A stretch of 24,969 nt of DNA from assembly GCA_964584815.1 (NCBI GenBank), contig CAZPBO010000035.1, positions 1 through 24,969 of the forward strand. Direction: 5' to 3'. The number at the start of each line of letters is the position of its first letter. Positions within the stretch are counted from its first letter, which is position 1. Positions 1 to 6,559 of this stretch are shown piece after piece. Made by a program: the position numbers and the translations under genes. Under the pieces are notes generated by a model, which saw nothing but the letters and a program-made list of their open reading frames with translations, did not search any database and was not told the DNA's origin. The DNA is from CAZPBO01 sp964584815 (lineage in GTDB: Bacteria > Planctomycetota > SKW154).

Positions 1-263
1 ACCTCCCCAAAAGACGACTCAAACGGTAGATTGCGCCTGCGCCTGAAGTCGTTGCTTGAATACGGTGCGAACAGAACAACCACCCCCAGACGACGCGTCA
101 ACTCCGCAGCCAGTCTGTAAAGCCGATACTCTTCGCGTTCGCTCAAATCGTCGGCTACGACAAGGCAGATGATGCGTTGCCCTTCTTGCCGCGCTCCCCA
201 GAAGCGCAACCTCTCCCCAAAGCGTTTCTCCACCTCCGCACGAATCTCTTCCTCTGCCGCCAC
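1..263 (-). CDS. Partial N-terminus, possible degenerate nucleotidyltransferase-like protein
   Basis: An open minus-strand frame of 87 codons runs off the left edge. The start is GTG at 263-261, chosen because a GGGGGAG ribosome site (269-275) lies 5 nt upstream and a good promoter (290-319) lies behind it. The visible N-terminus has an acidic/basic helix, then FWGARQEG, a hydrophobic strand IICLVVADDL, a helix rich in Arg and Leu, and a strand VVVLFAPYSSNDF. This order resembles the Pol-beta/MNT nucleotidyltransferase fold (FGSRARG...DxD...LLVV). However, the GS is GA and no Asp pair stands where the catalytic DxD should be. If the family is right, the domain is probably inactive or divergent. 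The gene call is fairly secure because frame, RBS and promoter agree. The family call is tentative. Confidence 0.62.
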   Translation of the reverse strand, partial: MAAEEEIRAEVEKRFGERLRFWGARQEGQRIICLVVADDLSEREEYRLYRLAAELTRRLGVVVLFAPYSSNDFRRRRNLPFESSFGE

Positions 264-289
264 GCGTTCTCCCCCAAAAAGTTGTTGCG

Positions 290-319
290 ATTTTACCTGT
301 TAGAGTGCGGCTTCGTCAA
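290..319 (-). promoter_or_regulatory. Sigma70-type promoter for the left-edge minus-strand gene
   Basis: Read on the minus strand: -35 TTGACG (319-314), 18-nt spacer, -10 TAAAAT (295-290). Transcription would start near 283, giving a leader of about 20 nt that contains the GGGGGAG site before GTG 263. The -35 box sits inside the loop of an inverted repeat (307-328). Confidence 0.6.
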
Positions 320-328
320 GCAAGCCGC
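307..328. repeat. Inverted repeat enclosing a -35 box
   Basis: GCGGCTT (307-313) and AAGCCGC (322-328) form a perfect 7-bp inverted repeat with an 8-nt centre. The centre holds most of the TTGACG -35 box of the minus-strand promoter. No T-tract follows on either strand, so it is not an intrinsic terminator. An operator is possible. The rest of the gap between the left gene and the tRNA (329-494) shows nothing I can name. Confidence 0.45.
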
Positions 329-494
329 AGAGAAGTGTAGGGGTTGGTCAGTTCTCCGAAGGTTTTTTTGGTGATGTGGGGGTAACGGTCAATGGCGATA
401 TCGGTTCTGAAGCGACGGGCAGCCCAGAACCAGTGATGTCGTTAGCAACGCTGTTGACGCGGTCGGGTTTCGGTGATATTGTATAGGTTGTGGC

Positions 495-525
495 TTGACA
501 AGGAGAAGATATGGGAGAAAATATT
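495..525 (+). promoter_or_regulatory. Promoter of the tRNA-Gly / lipoprotein unit
   Basis: A consensus -35 TTGACA occurs at 495-500. An AT-rich -10 follows in 518-525: AAAATA at 17-nt spacing or AATATT at 19-nt spacing. The tRNA begins at 533, the expected distance for initiation a few bases upstream. The -35 overlaps an AAGGAG motif (500-505) that sits 5 nt before ATG 511, so the same bases can be read as an apparent ribosome site. Confidence 0.55.
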
Positions 526-532
526 AAAGGAT

Positions 533-604
533 GCGGGTGTAGCTCAGTGGTAGAGCACCGGCTTCCCAAGCCGGGTGTCGGGGGTTCGAGTCCCCTCACC
601 CGCT
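533..604 (+). tRNA. tRNA-Gly, anticodon CCC
   Basis: A complete 72-nt cloverleaf. The acceptor stem GCGGGTG (533-539) pairs with CACCCGC (597-603), and the discriminator is T604. The D arm is GCTC/GAGC. The anticodon stem is CCGGC/GCCGG around loop TTCCCAA, giving anticodon CCC, which reads GGG. The T arm carries TTCGAGT. No 3' CCA is encoded, so CCA must be added after processing. A T-rich trailer follows at once. The gene lies in frame inside the upstream extension of the next lipoprotein reading frame and probably shares its transcript. Confidence 0.95.
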
Positions 605-606
605 TT

Positions 607-1272
607 TTGTTTTTGGCGGTGCTCTTTTTTGTGGGTTGCGTGGCGCCAGCATCACAACCGCCCTCCGTTGAGCCGGTTGAGCCTCCTGATGTCATTGAGA
701 CGCCCCCACCTGTGCCGAGAGGAGAAGAGACGCTTCCACCTGCGGGAACTGTTGCTTATGAGGTGAGGCGCGGAGACACTCTATATGGTATTGCAAGGCG
801 GTTTAAGACGACGGTTGGTGCGCTGAAGGCGCTCAACAAGGGGCGCTTGAAGAAAGGCTTGAAGGCAGGAGATGTAATATTGGTGCCATCTCCGTCGGTG
901 CCGGAGTTTGTGGCGGGTGAGGAGTTTTTGACGCCGGCGGAGGGGAAGGTGGTGGTGGGTTTTGGCGAGCGGCGTGAGGGGGCGCGGATTGAGGGGGTTG
1001 ATGTGGAGGTTGAGGAGGGGGCGGCGGTGAAGGCGTCAAGAACAGGAGTTGTGGTTTATGTTTCGGACAATTTTGGGAGTTACGGGGGGGTTGTAGTGAT
1101 GCGTCACGGGGACTACAGAACGGTGTATGGTTATCTTGAGGAGATATATGTGAAGGCGGGGCAGAAGGTGGGGCGAGGGATGGTGATAGGGCGTGCGGGT
1201 AAGCGGCTACATTTTCGGATATACCGTGGTCGTGAGGCGTTGTCTCCGTTGACTTTGGTGAGGAAGAAGTGA
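607..1272 (+). CDS. NlpD-like lipoprotein: LysM plus degenerate LytM (M23) domain
   Basis: A probable envelope lipoprotein that binds peptidoglycan and activates amidases rather than cutting murein itself. A hydrophobic stretch ends in lipobox FVGC, followed by a Pro-rich linker. LysM lies at about residues 51-95 (YEVRRGDTLYGIA...VILVP) and an M23/LytM fold from about 105 to the end. The catalytic residues are eroded: the HxGxD region reads IEGVD, the YaHL region reads YGYL, and the final HLHF is RLHF. Lipoprotein + LysM + dead LytM is the NlpD architecture (known for the family). The start is uncertain. TTG 607 lies 3 nt after the tRNA and lacks an upstream SD. GTG 619 would give too short a signal peptide. 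GTG 547 or ATG 511 (with AAGGAG upstream) would translate tRNA sequence but supply a charged n-region. The stop overlaps the dGTPase start. Confidence 0.85.
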   Translation: MFLAVLFFVGCVAPASQPPSVEPVEPPDVIETPPPVPRGEETLPPAGTVAYEVRRGDTLYGIARRFKTTVGALKALNKGRLKKGLKAGDVILVPSPSVPEFVAGEEFLTPAEGKVVVGFGERREGARIEGVDVEVEEGAAVKASRTGVVVYVSDNFGSYGGVVVMRHGDYRTVYGYLEEIYVKAGQKVGRGMVIGRAGKRLHFRIYRGREALSPLTLVRKK

Positions 1273-2447
1273 TGTTGGTTGTGAGGGGTCAGCAGGAGCG
1301 GATGGAGGAAGGGCAGCTTGCTGGGTATGCGATGCGTGCGTCAGAGAGTCGTGGACGCCGCTACAGGGAGGATGAGGACAGTTTTCGCACCTGCTGGCAG
1401 CGGGACAGGGACAGGATAGTTCACTGTGACGCGTTTCGCCGATTGGAGTATAAGACACAGGTATTTGTGAACCACGAAGGAGACTTTTTCAGGACGCGGT
1501 TGACGCACACGATAGAAGTGGCGCAGATATCGCGTGCTCTGGCGCGCTATATGGCGCTCAACGAGGACTTAGCCGAGACTGTGGCACTGGCGCACGATAT
1601 CGGTCACACCCCGTTTGGGCACAGCGGCGAGAAGGCTCTCAACGAGTTGCTGAAGGATGTTGGCGGGTTTGAGCATAACCGTCAGGGTTTGCGTGTGGTG
1701 GAGTTGCTGGAGCGGCGTTATCCTCGCTTTCGCGGGCTGAATCTGACATATGAGGTGCGAGAGGGGATGATAAAGCACGGTGGGCGATATGACAGTGGTT
1801 CAAGGCAGCCGGATATAGAGGAGTATGAGCCCGACAGGAAGGTTTTTTTGGAGGCGCAGGTGGTGGACGCCGCCGATTCAATCGCCTACGACAACCACGA
1901 CATTGACGACTCGCTGAAGGCGGGGTTGATAACATTTGAGGAGTTGCGGGAGACGACGCTGTGGCGGATGATAGAGGAGTTGCTGATAAGGGCGTATGGG
2001 CGGCTGGATAAGAAATTGTTGAGATGTCAGGGTGTGCGCCATCTGATAAACTTTCTGGTGTCAGACCTTGTGCGGGCGACGGAGAAGCGCTTAAAGGAGA
2101 AAGGGATAGAGACGGTGGAAGATGTTCGCAATTGTAGTGAGCATCTTGTCGCCTTTTCAGGTGAGGTTGCAGAGATGAAGAAGGAATTGGAGAGGTTTCT
2201 ATATGAGCGGGTTTACAGCCACCATCGTGTGATAAAGATGACGCATAAAGCGGAGCGTTTTATAAAGGATTTGTTCTGTGCGTATGTTGAGGAGCCGAAG
2301 CAGTTGCCGCCGGAGTGGCGGAGATGGGCGGATGAGGTGGGGTTGGAGCGAGCGGTCGCCGACTATATTGCGGGTATGACCGACCGCTTCGCACAGGAAG
2401 AGCATATAAGGCTTTTTTCGCCGTTTGAAAGGGGTCTTGTGAGGTAG
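1272..2447 (+). CDS. dgt: HD-domain deoxyguanosinetriphosphate triphosphohydrolase (dGTPase-like)
   Basis: Cytoplasmic metal-dependent hydrolase of the dGTPase family, which converts dNTPs to the deoxynucleoside and triphosphate. At 391 aa it has the length of the shorter dGTPase subfamily. Metal-ligand motifs are intact: H79 in RLTHTIEVAQ, H108-D109 in LAHDIGHTPFGH, and D199 in VVDAADSIAYDNHD. H135 in FEHNRQ is the conserved catalytic-site histidine region. The N-terminal SRGRRYRE and RDAFRRLEYKTQVF-like segments (here HCDAFRRLEYKTQVF) are also typical. ATG 1272 overlaps the upstream TGA, and a purine-rich GAGGAAGAAG precedes it. GTG 1269 is an alternative start. Coupling to an NlpD-like gene is probably housekeeping co-transcription. 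The function call is firm; substrate preference cannot be read from sequence. Confidence 0.93.
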   Translation: MLVVRGQQERMEEGQLAGYAMRASESRGRRYREDEDSFRTCWQRDRDRIVHCDAFRRLEYKTQVFVNHEGDFFRTRLTHTIEVAQISRALARYMALNEDLAETVALAHDIGHTPFGHSGEKALNELLKDVGGFEHNRQGLRVVELLERRYPRFRGLNLTYEVREGMIKHGGRYDSGSRQPDIEEYEPDRKVFLEAQVVDAADSIAYDNHDIDDSLKAGLITFEELRETTLWRMIEELLIRAYGRLDKKLLRCQGVRHLINFLVSDLVRATEKRLKEKGIETVEDVRNCSEHLVAFSGEVAEMKKELERFLYERVYSHHRVIKMTHKAERFIKDLFCAYVEEPKQLPPEWRRWADEVGLERAVADYIAGMTDRFAQEEHIRLFSPFERGLVR

Positions 2448-2452
2448 AAGAT

Positions 2453-3535
2453 ATGAGGTGGATTGGGGTGTTGATGGTGGTTGGGGTTTTTGTGTTCGGC
2501 TGCAGCAAGAAGGAGAAGAAGAAGCCGGCTTTTCACATTGAGGTGGTGGACGAAAGCGGCAACGAAGGGCTCTATTCAGGGGTGGATGTGGGCAGTGATG
2601 GTGTGGTGCAGATATGTTACTGTGAAGAGTCGGCGGGGGTGCCGCCGACGGTGAAACTGAAGTTTGCCCGCCGCGACCCGCAGACCAACACTTGGCAGAT
2701 AACCCTTGTGGACACAAGCGGCACGGCGGGTTACTATTGCCGCATCGCCGTTGACGCCCAGAACCGTCCCCATATCTGCTATTATGACCACGCAAACGGC
2801 GATTTGAAGTATGCCCACTACGACGGCTCGTCGTGGAAGACGGAGGTGGTGGACAGCGCGGGCGATGTGGGGGCTTTCTGCGACATTGACACAGACGCCC
2901 AGAACCGACCGCATATATCCTACCTTGACAAGACAAACGGCGTTCTCAAACACGCCTATTTTGACGGCGCATCGTGGCAGACGGAGAGTCTCGGTTCATA
3001 CGGGACAATTGAAGGGCAGACCAACATTCATATAGACGATGCGGGGACGATACACATAGTTTACTGGTATGCGCCTGATGAGTTGCGCCGCACTTGGTTT
3101 GACGGCACATCGTGGCAGACAGAGACCATCCACAGCGGCTCCAATGTTGGCGAGTATAACTGGCTCACATCCCGTAACGGGATACTCCATGTGGTCTTCT
3201 CCGACGCCTCTGGTGGGGGCGGCACCCAGTTAGGGCACGCCGTCTACTACCAAGGAGCGTGGAACCCTCACATAGACGACCCTGTGGAGGGTTCGGGAGA
3301 GGGTTGCGCTATAGCGGTGCGTTCTGACGGCTCACCGCATATGGTATATTACAACACCACATATATGCAATTACGCTACTACTGTCACGCAGGTGGCAGT
3401 CCAAGGTGGCAGGCGGTGGACGGCGATAGCAATGTCGGGCGCAACCCAGCCGTTGCGGTAGGACCTGATGATACGCTGCATATAACCTACTACGACGCGG
3501 GACGGGGGCGGCTCAAATACGCCAGTCGGCGTTAG
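2453..3535 (+). CDS. Lipoprotein built of about 50-residue beta-propeller-like repeats
   Basis: A 360-aa protein with a signal peptide and lipobox VFGC, so C17 is the likely lipidated residue, followed by a Lys-rich linker. The body consists of six to seven degenerate repeats of about 45-50 residues. Each has the pattern 'W.t..VD.sG.vG.y..I.vDa.nrPHI.YyD..nG.LkyA.yDG.sW', as in sialidase/BNR-like or fungal-lectin-like propellers. I infer a surface-exposed six- or seven-bladed propeller that binds glycan or protein; no catalytic residues are recognised. DNA-level near-repeats encode the SWQTE segments (around 2965 and 3105) and the DAQNRPHI segments (around 2753 and 2897), which points to tandem duplication. 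The gene starts 5 nt after the dgt stop, and its RBS lies in the end of dgt. Its TAG overlaps the convergent gene's stop codon. Confidence 0.82.
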   Translation: MRWIGVLMVVGVFVFGCSKKEKKKPAFHIEVVDESGNEGLYSGVDVGSDGVVQICYCEESAGVPPTVKLKFARRDPQTNTWQITLVDTSGTAGYYCRIAVDAQNRPHICYYDHANGDLKYAHYDGSSWKTEVVDSAGDVGAFCDIDTDAQNRPHISYLDKTNGVLKHAYFDGASWQTESLGSYGTIEGQTNIHIDDAGTIHIVYWYAPDELRRTWFDGTSWQTETIHSGSNVGEYNWLTSRNGILHVVFSDASGGGGTQLGHAVYYQGAWNPHIDDPVEGSGEGCAIAVRSDGSPHMVYYNTTYMQLRYYCHAGGSPRWQAVDGDSNVGRNPAVAVGPDDTLHITYYDAGRGRLKYASRR

Positions 3536-4617
3536 GTGCTGTTCAGACGGCGACGATACGCCTCAACCAACACCTTCGCCGCGTCGGCGAACCGCCACTG
3601 CAGAACATACAAATGCACCAGTTTCGTGCGCACCGCTTTGTTGTCAGGCTCCAAATCTAATGCGATGCGATAGACAGGCACCGCCTCATCTAACTTGCCC
3701 TCCCGCACCATCCCATCAGCAAGCGCCAAAACCTCACGCACCGCCTCCTCCTTCGTCGCCGCGCCCCACAAAAGCGACTCCAATCGCTTCTTTAAGTCCG
3801 TATCGTCAAGCACAATTGATATGCCCAGACGCCAATCCGCCGGCGCAACCGACACCTTCTCTTTTGCCTCCTTCTCTTTCTCTTTTCGCTCCACACGGCG
3901 GATGTATCCCCTGCGCAGAAGATAGACCAGTAACCGCGCCACCTCAAGGCGGCTCATCGGCGCACGACCTATTATCTCATCCACACGCCTTACCTCTTCC
4001 ACAAGACGCACCACCTGCTTCACCTCGTCCAGCGAAAAGCCAACAGGATATACCTCAACATCGCCCTTCTTGACAACCTCAAACTCCGAGCGTGTGCGCT
4101 CTATTTCCTCCAGCACCTTTTGCCACTCATCTACCCGCCGCGCCGCATCCAGTATCACCTCATTGACATCAAAAGGCACCTCATGCCCCGTCAACTCCAA
4201 ATCCGCAAACGCCGCCTCCGGCGGTCCCGGCGTAAACTCAAACACAGCATCATCCCACAAAAACACATTGCATATCTCTTCTTCCAACTGCGTGCGCACA
4301 CACTCATCCACATCCTCTTGCTTCACAAAGCCCAACTCAACCAGCACCTGTCCCAGCAACTTGCCGCTCTTCTTCTGCTCCTCAAGCGCAATCGTCAAAT
4401 GCTCCGGCTTTATCCTGCCTGAACGCAGCAGTATCTTGCCGAGCGCCGTGTGCGACACTCCTCCCTCCCGCAGAAGCCTTATCTTCCCCTTACCAAACCA
4501 GATGTGAATCTTGCGCTGCCCGCTTGCCACGGTCAGCGTCCCCTCCCTGCCACTGGCAGAGAGCATCTGAAACACCTCCGCAAGTCCGACATCCTTCACT
4601 TCGCCTTTAAGCACCAT
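3532..4617 (-). CDS. DUF4388 / MshEN-like / TPR regulatory protein
   Basis: A 361-aa soluble protein. Residues 1-60 match the DUF4388 pattern (LKGEVKDVGLAEVFQMLSAS...GTLTV...IWFGKGKI). Residues 60-115 resemble a GspE/MshE N-terminal module (LGKILLRSGRIKPEHL..AL.EQ...G.LLGQVLVELGFV). A closing strand FLWDDAVFEF follows. The C-terminus has TPR-like helices (LDEAVPVYRIALDLEPDN...). DUF4388 proteins occur in gliding, pili and signalling loci, but the biochemical role is unknown. ATG 4617 is chosen because GGAG lies 6 nt upstream; an in-frame TTG lies 5 codons earlier. The start is inside the upstream STAS gene (11-nt overlap), so translation is probably coupled. The middle segment (about 150-270) is charged and unassigned. 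Confidence 0.85.
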   Translation of the reverse strand: MVLKGEVKDVGLAEVFQMLSASGREGTLTVASGQRKIHIWFGKGKIRLLREGGVSHTALGKILLRSGRIKPEHLTIALEEQKKSGKLLGQVLVELGFVKQEDVDECVRTQLEEEICNVFLWDDAVFEFTPGPPEAAFADLELTGHEVPFDVNEVILDAARRVDEWQKVLEEIERTRSEFEVVKKGDVEVYPVGFSLDEVKQVVRLVEEVRRVDEIIGRAPMSRLEVARLLVYLLRRGYIRRVERKEKEKEAKEKVSVAPADWRLGISIVLDDTDLKKRLESLLWGAATKEEAVREVLALADGMVREGKLDEAVPVYRIALDLEPDNKAVRTKLVHLYVLQWRFADAAKVLVEAYRRRLNST

Positions 4618-4975
4618 CTTTTTCTCCACCAAAATCGCCCGCTAACTTCAATGCCTCTGACAGAGAAGAAGCTTCAACGAAAATATCAAGCAGACCCAGA
4701 ACCTCAAGCGACCTTCTTATGCTCTTGTCCAATCCGCAGATTATGACAGAACCGTTGCCGTAGCGGTGCTGATGCTCGTTGGAAAACGCCACCATTGTGC
4801 CTATCGCCGTTGACGACGCAAATCTCACATCCGTCATATCAAAAACCACAGTCACCACATCCTCTGCCTCAATCGCCTTCAAAACATCCCGTAAACGCCG
4901 CGCTTCCCTTACATCCAGCACTCCGCTCAACCTCAAAACCACACATCTTGGGTGCCGTTCCACAACGATGCCCAT
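4607..4975 (-). CDS. STAS-domain anti-sigma-factor-antagonist-like protein
   Basis: A 122-aa single-domain protein with the SpoIIAA/RsbV fold order: VVLRLSGVLDVREARRLRDVL, then VVFDMTDVRFASSTAIGTMVA, then VIICGLDKSIRRSLEVLGLLDIFVEASSLSEAL. The loop that normally reads DSSGLG reads ASSTAIG. Ser54/Ser55 are retained as possible phosphoacceptors, but the preceding Asp is Ala53. Family members switch partners in response to a serine kinase; none is encoded in this window. ATG 4975 has an excellent GGGAGG (4981-4986) at 5-nt spacing and a promoter at 5005-5032. It overlaps and probably couples to the DUF4388 gene, so the pair may be one signalling module. Confidence 0.9.
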   Translation of the reverse strand: MGIVVERHPRCVVLRLSGVLDVREARRLRDVLKAIEAEDVVTVVFDMTDVRFASSTAIGTMVAFSNEHQHRYGNGSVIICGLDKSIRRSLEVLGLLDIFVEASSLSEALKLAGDFGGEKDGA

Positions 4976-5004
4976 CTTTGCCTCCCTACTGAACAGATAT
5001 GCAT

Positions 5005-5032
5005 TTTATACGGTTCGGCTCTGAATGTGCAA
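5005..5032 (-). promoter_or_regulatory. Promoter of the STAS-DUF4388 operon
   Basis: Minus strand: -35 TTGCAC (5032-5027), 16-nt spacer, -10 TATAAA (5010-5005). The predicted start near 4998 leaves a leader of about 22 nt holding the GGGAGG site of the STAS gene. Confidence 0.6.
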
Positions 5033-5063
5033 GCACAATCCCAATAAAGACCTGAATTTACGC

Positions 5064-5591
5064 TCACTTTTTGTCAGGAAAAGTTGCTATGCGACGCCAC
5101 TCCGCGCAACCCGTCAACTTCTCAAGTTCGCAAGCAGCAGAACGCGCCTCCTCTGCTTCCCCAAACATTAGCGCCACCCGTAGCCTCACATACGCGCTCA
5201 TCTGTGCCGGCAACTTCTCCAACACCGCCTGAGCCCTCACCTTATCCCCCAACCCCAGCAACGCCTCCGCATATATCGCCTGCGCCTCCATATCATCACC
5301 GTTCCGTTCCAGCAACTCCTTCGCCGCATCCAGCGCGCGCGACCACCTCCCCTCACAGCACGCCGCATAACCGAACAACCTCAAACTCACAACATCAGAC
5401 CTACCCTCAAGCAACCTCATCGCCTTATCCGTCCTGCCCGCCAGTATAAGCGCTAACGCTTTCTCAACCCCGTCTAACCTCCTCGCCGCACCCGCAAAAT
5501 CACCACTACCAAACGCCTTCTCCCATACACCCACACTCAAACCGAACGCTACCGACACAAAAAACATAAATCCTATCGCTGCTATTCTCAT
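5064..5591 (-). CDS. Exported small TPR-like protein
   Basis: A 175-aa protein with an N-terminal signal peptide (MRIAAIGFMFFVSVAFG) and no other membrane segment. The mature part is helical, with TPR-like A/B helix pairs (ALALILAGRTDKAMRLLEG; RWSRALDAAKELLERNGDD; AQAIYAEALLGLGDKVRAQAVLEKL). It probably acts as an extracytoplasmic scaffold for protein-protein contacts. ATG 5591 is chosen over an upstream in-frame start because it gives the signal peptide, follows GGAGG at 7 nt, and overlaps the upstream gene's TAA by one base (TAATG). The two genes are therefore translationally linked. The upstream extension overlaps real coding sequence and lacks a signal peptide. No specific family is recognised. 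Confidence 0.78.
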   Translation of the reverse strand: MRIAAIGFMFFVSVAFGLSVGVWEKAFGSGDFAGAARRLDGVEKALALILAGRTDKAMRLLEGRSDVVSLRLFGYAACCEGRWSRALDAAKELLERNGDDMEAQAIYAEALLGLGDKVRAQAVLEKLPAQMSAYVRLRVALMFGEAEEARSAACELEKLTGCAEWRRIATFPDKK

Positions 5592-6376
5592 TATGGGTCC
5601 TCCACCAACCGTATCCTCCGTTGCCCCACCCATACCCTTCCTGTCAGGTTCCGTAACCTGTTCCTGTATATGGTAATGTTGCATCTGTTGCCGCGATAAA
5701 GCGGCCACCCAAATGGCTGCCACACCCGCCATCCCCAATCGTTGCTCGGCATCCACGCCCAGCCGTACGGCGTCCTTTCCCAGCGCCATCCACCACTCTC
5801 CTCACCCTGCTCGGGCAAAGCAGGTATCACTTCTTTCTGCCGACTCCGCAGGCGTCTCTCAAGACGCGCCAAACCCTTCTCCACCAACTCGCGCGCCTTT
5901 GCCCCCTCACCCACAGGAACTTTTTTCGCCACCTCCTCATACCTCTTCTGCTCCTTAACAACTTTTCTCGCCTCATACCGCCAACCATCTTTTGTCGGCG
6001 TAAATCCCAACTTCAGCCACACACGCACATCGTGCGGTCGCATCCCCAACGCACGCAACAACTCAAAACGCCCCTTCTCCAACTTCCCTTCCCTCATAAA
6101 CAAAACACCACGCCTGTAACTCTCCTCAAACGACCCCTCAAACAGAAGTGAGTCAGACGCCTTTTCTGCGCCACGCCGATGTGTTGCCTCACCCTTTATC
6201 ACATCAACGACTTTATCCGCCTTGACTCTTACCCATCCAAACCGCGTCCGCACAATATACGCATTGCCATCTTTCTCCACCTTCCCACGCAGCCGTCTGC
6301 CATCCTTAAGCAGCAACTCATCAGCGACAAGCACCCCAAAAACAGCGCCAACCGCAGCAAACACAATCCAGCGCAC
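5591..6376 (-). CDS. Exported protein with SH3-like N-domain and Trp-rich C-terminus
   Basis: A 261-aa protein. The N-terminus MRWIVFAAVGAVFGVLVA is a signal peptide or anchor. It is followed by a short beta domain (ELLLKDGRRLRGKVEK...YIVRTRFGWVRVKADKVVDVI), a motif common in exported Planctomycetota-type proteins. A TPR-like or helical middle has LEKGRFELLRALGMRPHD. The last 70 residues hold an unusual aromatic patch with eight Trp in about 31 residues (WRWE...GWAWMPS..WGW..W...GW). GTG 6376 is chosen because GGAGG (6385-6389) lies 8 nt upstream and a TATAAT box lies at 6401-6406. ATG 6397 would sit almost on the transcription start and lengthen the n-region. Function unknown. Confidence 0.75.
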   Translation of the reverse strand: MRWIVFAAVGAVFGVLVADELLLKDGRRLRGKVEKDGNAYIVRTRFGWVRVKADKVVDVIKGEATHRRGAEKASDSLLFEGSFEESYRRGVLFMREGKLEKGRFELLRALGMRPHDVRVWLKLGFTPTKDGWRYEARKVVKEQKRYEEVAKKVPVGEGAKARELVEKGLARLERRLRSRQKEVIPALPEQGEESGGWRWERTPYGWAWMPSNDWGWRVWQPFGWPLYRGNRCNITIYRNRLRNLTGRVWVGQRRIRLVEDP

Positions 6377-6400
6377 AACTCTATCCTCCACCTCCATAAC

Positions 6401-6429
6401 ATTATACGCCGCACACGGTTTTTATTCAC
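6401..6429 (-). promoter_or_regulatory. Promoter of the 5064-6376 gene pair
   Basis: A perfect -10 TATAAT (6406-6401, minus strand) with only a weak -35 (GTGAAT at 17-nt spacing). Initiation near 6394 fits a short leader containing GGAGG for GTG 6376. Confidence 0.42.
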
Positions 6430-6559
6430 CGAAAAAAGAACGGCTCAATGGGAGGCTTGTTTGAACCTGCTTTCTTTGTTTGGTTTGTTTCTCTTTGATG
6501 CTGTGGGAGTCCTGAAGCACTGCGTTTTAACGCGGGGGTTTGTAAGGGCGTCCGATAAG

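Noticed and set aside
304..486. Short plus-strand open frame with a plausible-looking peptide (GDVGVTVNGDIGSEATG...)
   Set aside because: No start codon with an RBS, and it overlaps the promoter and inverted repeat of the divergent gene.
594..615. T-rich run after the tRNA as an intrinsic terminator
   Set aside because: The hairpin before it is the acceptor/T arm of the tRNA itself and the T run is interrupted. The co-directional lipoprotein continues immediately, so readthrough is more likely.
348..695. 115-codon minus-strand open frame covering the tRNA complement
   Set aside because: It crosses the tRNA antisense strand and the lipoprotein gene, has no RBS, and encodes a low-complexity Ser/Thr/Pro peptide typical of antisense frames.
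2199..2936. 245-codon minus-strand open frame
   Set aside because: Antisense to the end of dgt and the propeller lipoprotein; Pro/Ser/Arg-rich with no start signal. The plus-strand genes have clear families or repeats.
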